64,000 nt of DNA, taken from Sialis fuliginosa. Its lineage: Eukaryota > Arthropoda > Insecta > Megaloptera > Sialidae. Positions 47,615-58,624 of this stretch are shown here, piece after piece. The stretch lies in contig OY540821.1 in NCBI GenBank assembly GCA_961205875.1, positions 12,462,001 through 12,526,000 of the forward strand, in the 5' to 3' direction. The notes under the pieces are model-generated. The model made no database searches. It saw nothing but the letters and a program-made list of their open reading frames with translations, and was not told the origin of the DNA. How positions within the stretch are numbered: the first letter of the stretch is position 1; each line of letters starts with the position of its first letter. Position numbers and translations under genes: made by a program.

Positions 47615-48015
47615 CAGTGTATTCCAAGTTGATTAAGACATAGGAAATTTAACATGGGGCAATTAGAAATGTTGTAGTAACCTTTGGTCAAATTTAAGGA
47701 TGTGTGATTGGTGCATTTTGAAATGCCGCCACAAAATTTAATAAAATAGTAATTATCTATATCTAATATATCTACCAAAAAATATTATTATAATTTTATC
47801 TAAGATGCTTACTTTAATTTCATTAATGTATTTTATTCTTTATTCAAGTTGAAAACAAAATACTGATGATTAATTTAAAATTTATCATTTAGTTTCGAGG
47901 CGGCATTTCAAAATTCACCAATCACAAATCGTTAAATTTCATCAAAGGTTACTACAACACTTCTAATTGTCACCATGTTAAATTTCCTATGTCTTAATCA
48001 ACTTGAAATACACTG
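47615..48015. mobile_element. MITE with ~120-bp inverted ends, TA duplication
   Basis: CAGTGTATTCCAAGTTGATT opens and AATCAACTTGAAATACACTG closes the element, with TA on both sides (47613-47614 and 48016-48017). The inverted match continues inward through AAATTTAACATG, GTTGTAGTAACCTTTG and TGTGATTGGTG to AAATGCCGCC (about 118 bases, near 90 %). The A/T-rich middle is unique. It is 401 bp and non-coding; CAGTG ends plus TA suggest a pogo/mariner relative. Confidence 0.85.
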
Positions 48016-48164
48016 TATAATAGATATAGGATTTAAATAATAAAAATACAAAAAATTATTTTTACGCTCTTTAACTTGCAGCCCTGTTATTAAAATCAAA
48101 AGACCCGTAAGTCTTAAACTATAGATTCTATGTTTCTCTCATCCTGGATATAATATCATGTGCT

Positions 48165-48430
48165 TTAAACAGTGCGGCGTGTGTGTGTGTGTTTGTGTAC
48201 GTGGTGGTTATTGTGCTCTCCTGTAATGCATCCTCTAATGTTTGTTTTTCCATCAGAGCGAGGTCCGATTACAGTTGCCTGCTGCCGCCATTACTGACGT
48301 GTTAATGGTGTTACAACAGACTCTGTCTGGAGTGGCGAGCCATGTACACACATTCGCACACACACTCGCCCACACACACACACATACAAACATACACACA
48401 TATACGCATATTAAAGGTAGTTAGCTGGGT
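48165..48430. promoter_or_regulatory. GC-richer island with (GT)n and (CA)n tracts
   Basis: Between a GTGTGTGTGTGTG run near 48180 and CACACACAC runs at 48350-48400 lies about 80 bases of complex sequence, including CAGAGCGAGGTCCGATTACA and CTGCTGCCGCCATTACTGAC. TTTTTCCATCAG|AG looks like a splice acceptor and the following frame (48242-48424) stays open, but the end dissolves into His-Thr repeats from the CA tract and no donor appears. Unclear. Confidence 0.2.
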
Positions 48431-48574
48431 TTCCATGGTTCACATTAATTGATAAACCAGGATGAATCATATAAAATGAATGTGACGTTGAAATCAATTT
48501 TTGTTTACATGTTATAGCCAAAGTGAACTATTTAAATCACTATAAAATACCCCACGATACCAGTTAAGGGTCAA

Positions 48575-48693
48575 ACTATACTCTATTTCATTTAAGAATG
48601 CAGTGGTTGCCAAGGTTTTTGACGGTAAAATGGACAATTCGTACCGTCAAAACTCCGGCAACCACTGCATTGTTAAATGAAATAGAGTATAGT
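48575..48693. repeat. Near-perfect 53-bp-arm hairpin
   Basis: ACTATACTCTATTTCATTTA at 48575 is mirrored by TAAATGAAATAGAGTATAGT ending 48693. Inside, GCAGTGGTTGCC and GGCAACCACTGC pair, and TTTTGACGGTA pairs with TACCGTCAAAA. The loop is about 14 bases (AAATGGACAATTCG). Only a few mismatches interrupt the stem. It could be a tiny MITE or a hairpin RNA precursor; no flanking duplication was found. Confidence 0.75.
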
Positions 48694-49254
48694 ATTTTTA
48701 TAAACAATTACAGCAAGTCGATTCCCAGATAAACTGGTAACGTTTGTTTCCAACGCCTTCAATGATCAATTTTGATGATTTAATGTTAATATGATAGTTT
48801 TGTTTCAAATTAGATTATTCATCCTTATTGATCAAACAAATGAACTGTGAAAACGTGTCTCCAATTAGTTCAATTTTCATTTTAATTAGTGCATTCAAAC
48901 TATTAAACATATTGACTTGTAATAGCAAACATTATAAAAGATACTTGATATATTCTACAAAGTATAAACAATTGAAATGACATAGATGTTGTAAATAGGT
49001 CTTTTAGTAAACGTGGAAAATATAAAAATCATTTTAATTTTAATTTGTATACAAATCTTCCTGTTAAGGATCTAAAAGAACTATCTAATAACATGATAAA
49101 AACAACCATTAAAAGTAAATAACATACACTTAAAATTATCTACAAGAAAAAAGGTAAGAAAAAGACGAACAATAATTATACGTAACAAAAAAGTCTGTAA
49201 ATTTGGGCCATATAATTTCGCACGAAAACTAAAATTAACAAGGTCTAAAATTAC

Positions 49255-49420
49255 ATGACTTTACAATAATTAACCGGCAATATAATTACGGTCATGCAAT
49301 GTGCCGCATAATGAAATGAAGGATCGCAATTAATGGTGTAGTTGTGGATACCACCTAAAGTAGCAAAAACGGAGACAATGACGGTCAGTGTTGGCGGCGC
49401 TCGCACCCCTCTCCACCCCT
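49255..49420. promoter_or_regulatory. Candidate conserved non-coding element
   Basis: Dense, complex sequence: AATAATTAACCGGCAATATA, ATTACGGTCATGCAATGTGC, GATCGCAATTAATGG and GTGTTGGCGGCGCTCGCACC. Several TAAT/ATTA cores. Open frames on both strands (49251-49562) lack domains. Confidence 0.25.
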
Positions 49421-49879
49421 CACTAAAAAATATAGAAAATTGCTTTGTCGAGTACATGATAGTAGTTGTTGGTCGTAAGAAATATATTATATTTGTTATA
49501 TTTTGTTTTAAATTACGTTGTAAATTATAGATTTTATTCAAGGCAGACTCATGAAGTAACAATATATGTTATTGTCTAGTTTTGATATTCGAGCACTCAA
49601 AATTTTCATGCTTCTATATATTAATTGTTTAGTGAGTTGACTTATTTTATATTGTTACAACAGAAACATCAGGTTGTAGTACCATTTCTCAAATTTTCAT
49701 CCTTTTTATGGCAATGCCATTATTGATCCTAACAAAATATTGATATTTTTCTCATTTAAGAAAGTCAGCAATGATTATTCAGTAGACATAAAAAGAAAAA
49801 TTTCATTATCCTTGCAAACAGGAACTTAATTATAATCCTTTAATTATTATACCTATACCATAACTCACCCACACTTACA

Positions 49880-50210
49880 TATTTACACAATAACTGCATA
49901 AAGACAGACACAAGAAATCACATCACGGTGTCAACAACAAACAACAAGTCCCCTACAGAGATAACTTAATCCCACCACTTAAAAAGTCACCGGTTAATTA
50001 CGTCAGTTTAGCTCGCTGTATCACGTCTCTGGTCCCATTCCACAGCCGCCTACGCCGACACCCCCCTTATCCCTGCGTCTCTATACCTTTGGATATAGTT
50101 TCTCCGTCGATCTTAGTTCTATCGTTCTTTACGCCTTCGCAGTTTTCTGTTATATTGTTTGGCAGGTTTTGTTCTTGTTTTCGATTGTGTGTGGCATTTG
50201 TTGTGTAGGG
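49880..50210. promoter_or_regulatory. GC-richer island
   Basis: Includes CACCGGTTAATTACGTCAGT and CCGCCTACGCCGACACCCCC, then a T-rich segment. No reading frame recognised. Candidate regulatory DNA by composition only. Confidence 0.2.
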
Positions 50211-50243
50211 CTGGTTTTAATCATATTTATACATACATATATA

Positions 50244-50464
50244 AGGCACTGGCGCCAATATTGCCCTCTTTAAGAGCAAGGTAGTTACCAAATCCACAAA
50301 TATATGTTTTTAACTATAATTTTTTTTATCCAGTAATACAGTTGTACATAGATTATGATTCAGTAATAGTAGTAATCAAATATCAATAAATATTTATAAT
50401 TTAGAACATTTGATTAAACAAAAGTCCAACACTGGGGTGTGATCCAAGACTGATGCCAGTACCT
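50244..50464 (-). mobile_element. AGGTACTGG-family MITE, copy E, internally deleted but with both ends
   Basis: AGGCACTGGCGCCAATATTG opens (TA at 50242-50243) and CCAAGACTGATGCCAGTACCT closes (TA at 50465-50466). The middle keeps CTTTAAGAGCAAGGTAG, CCACAAATATATG and GATTATGATTCAGTAATAGT, but about 200 bases of the family body are missing. This copy shows the TA-flanked termini most clearly. Confidence 0.75.
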
Positions 50465-51118
50465 TATTGTACTTTGATTTTTTGAGAATTCACTTTTAAA
50501 TATTTCTTCGACTTAACCATTATAATATCCAAATCAAATTTGCATTAATTATGTTTACCTACCCTTTTAGTTTTTCATATATTTTTCAAGTTACTCCTTT
50601 ATCATCTTTAATACCTCCTTAAAGATATCATTTTTTTATTTCACTACATTCGTCTTTTACTCTCAAAAATACTACCCTGCACCTCAACCAGATATTTCTA
50701 CCCTGCGCCTATATCAACGAACCGTTCTCACCATTTCGTGGCGTTGTCCTTGGGGATGATATTGGAAACAGTGTGTTCAGGAATCTCTTCCGGTATCGTT
50801 TGTTGAAATGTGCTTTGTTACTAAATGTTTTAATTAAAATTTGAATAGAATTTAGTATGGAAATCAGTTAAATCGAAATGGACAGTATTTTGTAACATTT
50901 TTTTTTCAGTCCGATGAAATAAATTAGATATTGTTATTGATCATGATTTATACCAGAAATTCTCAACCTAAACTGTATCACGAATTTGTATGTCCAAAAT
51001 TAGGTATTTTTTAACTTCTTAATGTAATTATACTATATTTAAAAATATATATATGTATGTGTATTGATATTAAATATATTTCGAGTGAATTTTACTGCAA
51101 CTTTTGTTTTTATATATT

Positions 51119-51431
51119 ACTAGTTGTTACCCGCAATTTCGCGTCAAAATTCAGGTTAGGTAGGAAATATCACCCGTGAAGAAAAAGAAGGTTTAGTAAT
51201 ACAGATTTCTGTTATAGTCGATAAAATAGGTCACACGTACAAATGTCATATACACTTTTTGTACCTAATAAATTTTTCGAGATACAATTTTCGGAATATA
51301 AAGTAACCTATGACCTTCCTCAGGATGTAAGCCAAATTCCATCAAAATCGATTCAACGATTTAACCGTGAAAAGGTAACAAACATACAGACAGACAGACA
51401 CTTTCGAATTTATAATATAAGTATGGATTAA
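51119..51431 (+). repeat. CGCAACTTCG-type dispersed repeat, longest copy
   Basis: AGTTGTTACCCGCAATTTCG CG, CAGATTTCTGTTATAGTCGA, GTCACACGTACAAATGTCAT, CATCAAAATCGATTCAACGA, TTTAACCGTGAAAAGGTAAC, ACAGACAGACAGACACTTTC and GAATTTATAATATAAGTATG GATTA. The last block is, in my memory, the usual 3' end of a very abundant insect repeat. Class uncertain (SINE-like). Confidence 0.7.
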
Positions 51432-52680
51432 TATGATCTATATATCATGCAATTATTATTAATTAAACTCTATGCGTTAAAAACATGGTCATAAATATTT
51501 ATTTAATATTTAATGCCTTTGGTATTTTCAATTACAAACTTAATATCATGATCGCATATTGTGTTAACACATTTATATCTCAAGTATCAAAATTTATTGT
51601 CATCGATTATTGTTTATATACAATAGCTTGAAATATCGGAGCATGTAGACGTACATTAGGCTAGAGAAATTAAGGTCCATTTGTAAAACTCAGCTAATAT
51701 AAACTAATATAGCCTTTGTAATCAATATCAATTTATTAACATTTGCACAAATTATATACATATACATATTTCGGTGTAATAATTCAAAATATGCGTGTTG
51801 AAATATGGCTATAAATTTAATTTTACTGTACTTTTATTAATATGCTTTTTCTAAGTAACTACAATTTTATGCTATATTTTTTAGATTCTGACATAATCTT
51901 CATATTATTTAAAAATCTACTAATTACTTGAATTGTTTTTGTTTTGTTTTATATTGTATTTATTATATTATGGAAAAATGAATCAGTTAAGCTTACAATT
52001 AATTAGTACAAGAGAAATGCAGTAAAATATCCTTTTATTGTTTATTTTTGGCTGTATTATTATAAATTAAACGTTTCTGTTTCGTAATTTTTAAATTACA
52101 GCGTCTACAGATGATTCAGAGAAGGTCAATTACTTAATTGATGACTTAATAATAATACGTATTTATGTAATACATATGATCGTATACGAAAGTCAAAATA
52201 ATGTATTCTATTAAGCTTTATATGACTAAATATGTATAAAATATAATATTAATTAAAAAAAATTAAAATTCTTAATTCAACAGTTACTAAAGTTAATAGA
52301 AACAATATTTTTTAATCATCCTATTGTATGTTTTCTAATAAATATTTAAAAAATGAAATATTGATATCAATAAAACTTAAAAGTGAGCACCGACTACTAA
52401 TTATGTAAATAAGTTCTAAATAATAATATATTATATCATATAATGTAGTATTTGAAATGACTGGAACTTTGTTATGGGTCTGAGACACGATATTTTGATA
52501 ATTTATGATTTTTTTACGTATATTTTATTATGATTGCAGTTTAATGTAAAGAAATATTTTATGGTTTTAAATTACTTCAAACCAGCTTTAATAAATATGC
52601 CTTGTTTTCACTTATACTTACATCTGCTTCTTCAAATTATTTTTTATTTGACGATAGTTATGATTTTACTATTATATTTT
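51432..52680. other. AT-rich DNA, no gene recognised
   Basis: Nothing beyond A/T-rich composition. Confidence 0.55.
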
Positions 52681-52889
52681 AACTCTTTTGTCCCAGGTGA
52701 TTTCTGTTAACTATTTTTTTTATTTTCCGTACCGAAATCGGAAAAATCGACACTCTGTCTGTCTCTCTCTAGCACAGCCGTCTAGCTACCGAATCTTTTA
52801 AAGGTAAGAACAAAGAAAATGATCGGCAAACAATACATGAATTATTAAATTAAAATTTCGAGTTTTTGACGTTTGTTAATAGGGGTAAA

Positions 52890-53030
52890 TAGGTAACCGA
52901 AATGTTAAAATGTTTAAAATTTTCGGGTTGTTATGCCGTGGTCGATGTATCGTTCCTCTAAACGTTTCGCCGCTCTTAACTGGTAGCATCTTCTGGCCGT
53001 GAAAGCCTAAAAATAACAGGTTACCAAAAA
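52890..53030 (-). repeat. Possible retroelement fragment with AGAAGATGCTACC / CGAAACG motif
   Basis: On the minus strand, GGCCAGAAGATGCTACCAGT is followed by AAGAGCGGCGAAACG. The GAAGA…CGAAACG spacing recalls the CUGANGA…GAAA core of type I hammerhead ribozymes, as in Penelope-like elements. However, the required CUGA is CAGA here and the stem II is poor. GGTAACC (52892) and GGTTACC (53019) flank as an inverted pair. Tentative. Confidence 0.25.
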
Positions 53031-54000
53031 CATTTTTTTATTCAATTCCGGACAAGGAAATGTCTAAAAGTTTGGATATTTTAAAAATATTCGGTTAACA
53101 AATTTTCAAAAAAATTGTAAAAATATTTTTACCCCTGTCCATATCTGCGAATTTAGTCCATACATTTCCAATGGTCGAACTATTAAAGATAATCGAATAA
53201 ATTGAAAAACTTCACGCTAAAGGAAATCGATACACAAAGCTCGATTTACACTTGAAAAATTTATTTTATAATAAATTAGATCATAACTATCCAACTCACA
53301 ATTAGTGGCGAAGTTAAATAAGGTAATAACAAAAATCCTAATCAAAGAACAATGGTTCTTTTTCATTCAATATTTACGTATAACAAGGCAATGTCGTTAA
53401 ATAAATAAGGGGAATCACCATCCAGAGTCATGGCTTATTACACAAACTTAATCAGGGGTGTCAATTATACACTCTACTGAAAACCTTCTATGATCAATGT
53501 TCACACCTACCATATCTTATAGATTTATTTGTAATTTATGTTCTATTCATCCTCTTCCCTCAAATTAAAAATATAGGGTTAATTTTCATTTTTTAAACGG
53601 ATCATAATAAAAAAACTTGCAAATAATGTTATTTTCAATAATTTAATTTCAACTTTTTTTTAACGTAGAACTACATCTTCCCCAGCAGTACTAGGGGGTC
53701 ATCTCGGGAATACGAATGTTTCGACATATCTCACACTTTGGAAACTAATAACCGGAGAACAATGAAATTATAATCCCACCGTCATAAGATTTGGTACATT
53801 ATTATTATACTTTAGACGTGGAGATATTAGTTGCGGCACAGTTGTTTTCTTCTTTTGACATCTCTTATTATCAATTATCGAAAAAAAGGTACACTTACAC
53901 ACAAATAATTTACTCTTTAATTTGTAGTCATATAAACAATAATTAATTTGTTTTTTTTAATTAAGAACAATACAGTTACAATATATATGTATTGTATATG
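53031..54000. other. AT-rich DNA, no gene recognised
   Basis: A modest GC-richer patch at 53665-53790 has no motif I recognise. Confidence 0.5.
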
Positions 54001-54150
54001 TAGTAATCCCTTCATTTACGCGATTAATTTGTTCCATAAAAACAGCGCGTAAAAAACGAAGCAATAATCATTTCTCGATTATATTGTGTTTTTTAAGTCT
54101 TTCCACCCCATTTTCCAAACTTTTTCACCGCGTAAATGGCAGAATTACTG
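54001..54150. mobile_element. Pogo-like MITE, 150 bp, (C/T)AGTAATYC ends
   Basis: TAGTAATCCCTTCATTTACG CG opens and CGCGTAAATGGCAGAATTACTG closes. They agree at most positions over 22 bases. TA follows the right end (54151-54152); the left flank reads TG, probably a mutated TA. The first C of the left end is also mutated to T. Confidence 0.65.
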
Positions 54151-54229
54151 TATTTTAAAATATTTTCATATAGTTTTTTTTTCAAAGCTGATTTGGTTCC
54201 TGAAACTATATCCACATAACTTTGAGCAC

Positions 54230-54475
54230 ATATATTTGTCATCCCTGATGGACAGGTGTTGACAGCTAGAGGTGAATATGTTTGCGGTTGTGGGGGAGAG
54301 AGAGGGGGAGGCTTGAATAGTCAGAGGAGAGGTAATTATCGTTAACGTTTATTACATCGCAAGTTTAATAACATCGCCTGGGCGGCCACTGTACCGCCGT
54401 TTGTGTGTAACACCACCGCGTTACGGGTGTGTATGTGCCTGTGTGTGTGAGAGAGAGGTAGCTACTGTAAAACTT
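54230..54475. promoter_or_regulatory. GC-richer island, candidate conserved element
   Basis: GAGGTAATTATCGTTAACGT, TTTATTACATCGCAAGTTTA, CGCCTGGGCGGCCACTGTAC and CGCCGTTTGTGTGTAAC lie between a G/A-rich tract and a GT/GA microsatellite. The TTTATTAC and TAATTATC cores are homeodomain-type. No reading frame. Confidence 0.3.
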
Positions 54476-54599
54476 CTGATATGTCACATTTCAAAACTAT
54501 CATATAATGTGCTTAGTTACCAATGTGGTAACAGAAGTCCACTTACTGTAAATTGGTAATTTTTTATAAATCAATAATATAATCGATCAATATTTTATA

Positions 54600-54701
54600 G
54601 AGGGGGGGGGGTCAGGCACTTAAAGATCAAATGATCTTATAAATTGAATCAGTCATAACTGTACCATTTACCTCATGTGTCTATTTTGCCCCATCTTCCC
54701 C
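54600..54701. mobile_element. Candidate short MITE related to the GGGGAGAGTGGGG family
   Basis: The right end (reverse complement) GGGGAAGATGGGGCAAAATA after TA resembles the ends of the 17606 element. The left side is a G10 run (GAGGGGGGGGGG) after TA, too simple to align. Weak. Confidence 0.3.
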
Positions 54702-54919
54702 TATAAATTATACTTAAAAATTTGTGTATCTCCCACTTTTGGCTTATCAACCAGAATGAATTATTCAAATTTAACGTATCATCAAAATAGAACTCACTTT
54801 AAAATGTCATAAATAATATTGTTTTCTTAAATTATTTGAAGGTGCGCGCGGCTGGAGGCTCCATTTGTTGATACGTGTCTCTGTATACACAGCTTTTGAG
54901 TATAGACAATCATTTACAA

Positions 54920-55103
54920 CAGTGGTTCTTAAACTAGTGTCCGCTGAACTTTTGTTTGACATAAAGTATTTTTACATTTCTATTTACCAGTGATTAATTA
55001 GTATCCAACGACCTTCTTTGTTTTTCTATCCAGGGGAGAGGGTTCTCGGAAAAATAATTACTCAAAAGGGGGTTCCTAGACCATAAAAGTTTAAAAATCG
55101 CTG
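54920..55103. mobile_element. hAT MITE, 184 bp, near-perfect 8-bp duplication
   Basis: The left end CAGTGGTTCTTAAACTAGTG and the right end (reverse complement) CAGCGATTTTTAAACTTTTA are inverted copies. ATTTACAA (54912-54919) and ATGTACAA (55104-55111) match at seven of eight positions, a hAT-type duplication. Inside, GGTTCTCGG and GGGTTCCTAGACC echo the terminal motif. Non-coding. Confidence 0.82.
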
Positions 55104-55848
55104 ATGTACAAGACTTAAGACATTTTACGTACCTTGGTATTATGAGCGTAAAAGTGTTAATAGTTCAATTTTTAGAATATTCATCCTTATTAACCCTAGA
55201 AAGATAACCATATTTTATGGTACATTAAAGATAACCATACGTCGATTCGTCGTGTATACGTTTGAAAGGACATATTTTGGGTTGTTTATTTATATTTTTA
55301 TTACCAAAAACTTGAAATTATTAAAATAGATTTCTCGCGAATGCGTAGAGTATTCAAAAATGAGTACGTCGATTTGACGTAGGTTATCTAACTAGGGTTA
55401 AATAAAGTGAACCATGTAAATGCGGCTTAACTTTATTAACAACGGAAACCGATATTGAAATTATCTACATATACCTACATTAAATAGACGGGAATAGTGT
55501 AGCATTTTAAAATCAAATGATAATCAGGTAATAAAATAATAAATTAATATTCAAATTCAAAACAATCTAAATGTTCCATTATAATTATAATCACATTGTT
55601 TTGCTGTTGGTTGTTAAAGTTATCAAAATAGTAAATAGATACAGTGTATGTAATATTGAATTACATTGTACGTGTATACTATACATAATAAATACAATGC
55701 CCATACCGTAGATTTGATAAAATGGCAGTGTACAAAATAGCATGGTATGCATAAAAATTAATTTTGATAAATCAGTACCTCGTGTTGAGAGTTGAGACTG
55801 TATTTAATTTAAAACCAAAGTCTTTTTGTAAGGTACCGAATTGTGATA
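55104..55848. other. AT-rich DNA, no gene recognised
   Basis: No element ends were paired. Confidence 0.5.
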
Positions 55849-56275
55849 AGGTACTGGCACCAGTCTTGGCCCCTTTAAGAGAAAATATAGTTTTTTAGGA
55901 TTGGTGTACTTTTTTGTAATTTTCATAAACTCATGTTACTAATAAAACAGGTACCTCTTTGTTAAATCAATTTAATTACCAATGTCCGCAAATATAGTTG
56001 TTTTTTCTATGTTTTTTCTCCAGTAATGGAAAAAGTAAACCCCGTGAATGGAAATTTTCTAAGAATCGTAAATTTTGAAACAATGTAAAGCAGATACTTC
56101 GATAATATAATAATTAATAAATAGATTACACTAATAATTAGTTTAAATGACCACCATTTTAACACCCATTGACCGATTTTCATAAAATTCAGCTATTTTA
56201 CAGTAAAGTGTCTATAGATTATGATTCAATAATGGCAGTAGTCAAATATCATTATATATAATATTTAGTATATTT
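55849..56275 (-). mobile_element. AGGTACTGG-family MITE, copy F
   Basis: AGGTACTGGCACCAGTCTTG opens after TA (55847-55848) and is followed by GCCCCTTTAAGAG, TGTAATTTTCATAAACTCAT, CCAATGTCCGCAAATATAGT, TTTTTTCTCCAGTAATGG and GATTATGATTCAATAATGGC. The far end is lost at about 56275. The terminal sequence here is the best-preserved of the family. Confidence 0.72.
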
Positions 56276-56335
56276 CAACATCTTCTCGTCAATACATTTT
56301 TAACACAAAAAAAGGAAACAGTAAAAATATTAATA

Positions 56336-56610
56336 ACTAATGTATTGGACCCGATGTTACCTGGGCATATAAAATTAATTTGTAATAAATCTATTAAACA
56401 TTGTTTTTACTTATCGCTAACTATGTAGCACACTCCGGCGATTGTTTTTTCCTACTTTATGAAATTAACACAACATATCCACAAATTATACTCCTAAGCC
56501 TTCTTCGTGAAACATTCTATCTATTAGTGAAAACCGGAAAAAATCCGTTCTGTAGTTACTGAGAAAATCGTGCACTGACAGACGCGAAGGAATATTTTTT
56601 AAATTTTTAA
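56336..56610 (+). repeat. SINE-like repeat (TTGGACCCGATGTTACCTGGG), second copy
   Basis: Same order of motifs as 5626-6045: GTATTGGACCCGATGTTACC, GATTGTTTTTTCCTACTTTA, AAATTATACTCCTAAGCCTT and CGTGCACTGACAGACGCG with an AT-rich tail. Copies are strongly diverged. Confidence 0.55.
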
Positions 56611-58439
56611 TTTCCTAAATATGAAATCTGACCTCTCCAGAAGTAAAAAAACAACTGAAAAACAAGATTATTAGTTTTGATCATCAATTTATTTGTATAA
56701 GTATATCATAAAAATAAATTAATATTTTTTTAGATATATAATATACCTATACGTAATGAGACCTTACAAATATTTATTGACATATATATAAAAGAAACGA
56801 ACTGCGTAAATTTAAAATATATCAACATCATCGCATACATCATGTAAATGCATTAATAATATTGTATTTGAAGCGACGGTAGTACAAATCAGTTTATTGA
56901 ATAAAACTACCTCTTCCAACGCGAACCAAAGAAGCCATATCTATGCAAACTCCGACCCAATTTTCATCACCTTGTATATTCATACGCAATGCTCTGGGGA
57001 TGTTTGATATACAGGGGTGGTTTCGATTTATTTTAAACAGGAATTTTTCATTTTTAAATGCGATGCATTATAATTGATATGATACAGTTTAAATTTAAGT
57101 TGATTTTTCTGCTTTATTGACAAAGAATGCTATTTTTTTTTATTTAAAAATAAAATTTTCTGTATCAAAATGTCAAATTTTCCATTGATTCCGAGTGTAC
57201 CATGTGGCTGTTTCTATATTTCTCTACTGATGTATATGACACCTTTTTCGTGATGTATTAAAATAAAATTTTCATGTTTTATTAAAATTGTTAAAAATTG
57301 CTGATAATATTCAAACTAAGATGTTATTTCAATTATATTTGTAAGATTTATTTATCAAAATCATATACTCATTTAATTTAAATTTAATATAATATTTGTA
57401 GACATACAATTTGACGAGAAATTTGTCAAATACGTTAAAGAAAATGTCTCATAGATGCATGTATTATAAAATTATTATTTACTTAAAAATTGCTGGATCG
57501 ATTTTGATAAAACCTACAACACCGTGTTCCCTAAAATCTCAGAAGTTCTATAGGATACTATATAAGAGATACAGTATAATTATGTATATTCTGTAGAGTT
57601 TAATTAGCTCTACATAAAAGTCCGTTTAAATAAAATACTATATGTATAAAATCGATTTTAAGATTAAAATAGTATTTATTTTATTTTATATTTGCTTACA
57701 ATTTTATTTAGTTTAAAATATCTTATCTAATTTTGTATTAAAGAAAAATATTTTATATACTGCAGTAAAAAAGTTTTATATTTTTAGAATTACTAAAACA
57801 TACCAATCTTAATCCGTTCCATTTCAAAAGACACATTTTTCTTAGCTTGTTTACTACTACAGACATTTTAAATAATAAACATTGATGAAGACGTAAAACT
57901 TATATTACAAAACAACGTTCGACAAGAAAACCCAGGCTAAGAGAGAAATGTAGATCATCGTAAATGATATAAAATAAGATGAGCATATTTTTTCTTTAAA
58001 TTTTACATGCTCCCTTTAGATAGTCCGCTACTACGTATGTATGAAGCAATAGAGATAACGAAAATTCTTTTTTTATCATATCTACATTATCCGTTTTATA
58101 TTTATTTTTAAATATTTATTTTCCATTTTTCTAAAATAATTGGACTTTTTTATTGTTAACTGTTACATATAAAATCCAGTACTTTTCAAAAAATAATTTT
58201 AAATCATCCAACAATATAATGGCTTTTATTGACATTAGTAATTTATTTTGAAAATTGGGCTACTTCATTTTTAGAACAAATGAATATGATCATTTTATCT
58301 ATAAACAATCTATAGAAAATTGAATGCTCTACAAAAAAGATTCTATAAAATTTTCAAGTAACATGTGTCTTTCTTGAGATCTCCAAAAATAAATATTTTA
58401 GGGAATCACACGATTTTAATAATTTTGAAATAAGACAAT
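56611..58439. other. AT-rich DNA, no gene recognised
   Basis: A GC-richer patch at 56880-57000 reads on the minus strand as a 29-codon open frame (56983-56894) with varied composition but no motif I can place. TGATATACAGGGGTGG near 57007 resembles a transposon end without a partner. Confidence 0.45.
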
Positions 58440-58624
58440 CAACCAACCAAGTTTTATTAATATCGGTTCTGTGGTTCATGAGTTATGCGTGTGACAAAGA
58501 TTCATGGGACAGACAGACGGATAGACAGATACAGAAAGATCAAGTTAAAATTTTGAAATTTTTTTTTGTCATTTTAAATCGATCATAATGTTTCTCGTAT
58601 CTTCGATATGGCGAGGAAGCAATA
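58440..58624 (+). repeat. GAGTTATGCGTGTGACAAGG-type repeat, plus copy 3
   Basis: AACCAACCAAGTTTTATTAA, TGTGGTTCATGAGTTATGCG, TGTGACAAAGATTCATGG, GACAGACAGACGGATAGACA, AAATTTTGAAATTTTT, and CTCGTATCTTCGATATGGCG ending AGGAAGCAATAG. This is the longest 5' extent of the family in the window. Confidence 0.7.

Noticed and set aside
56894-56983. 29-codon minus frame beginning MNIQGDENWVGVCID
   Set aside because: Composition looks protein-like, but it is short, has no match I can name, and no splice signals. Could be a retroelement scrap.
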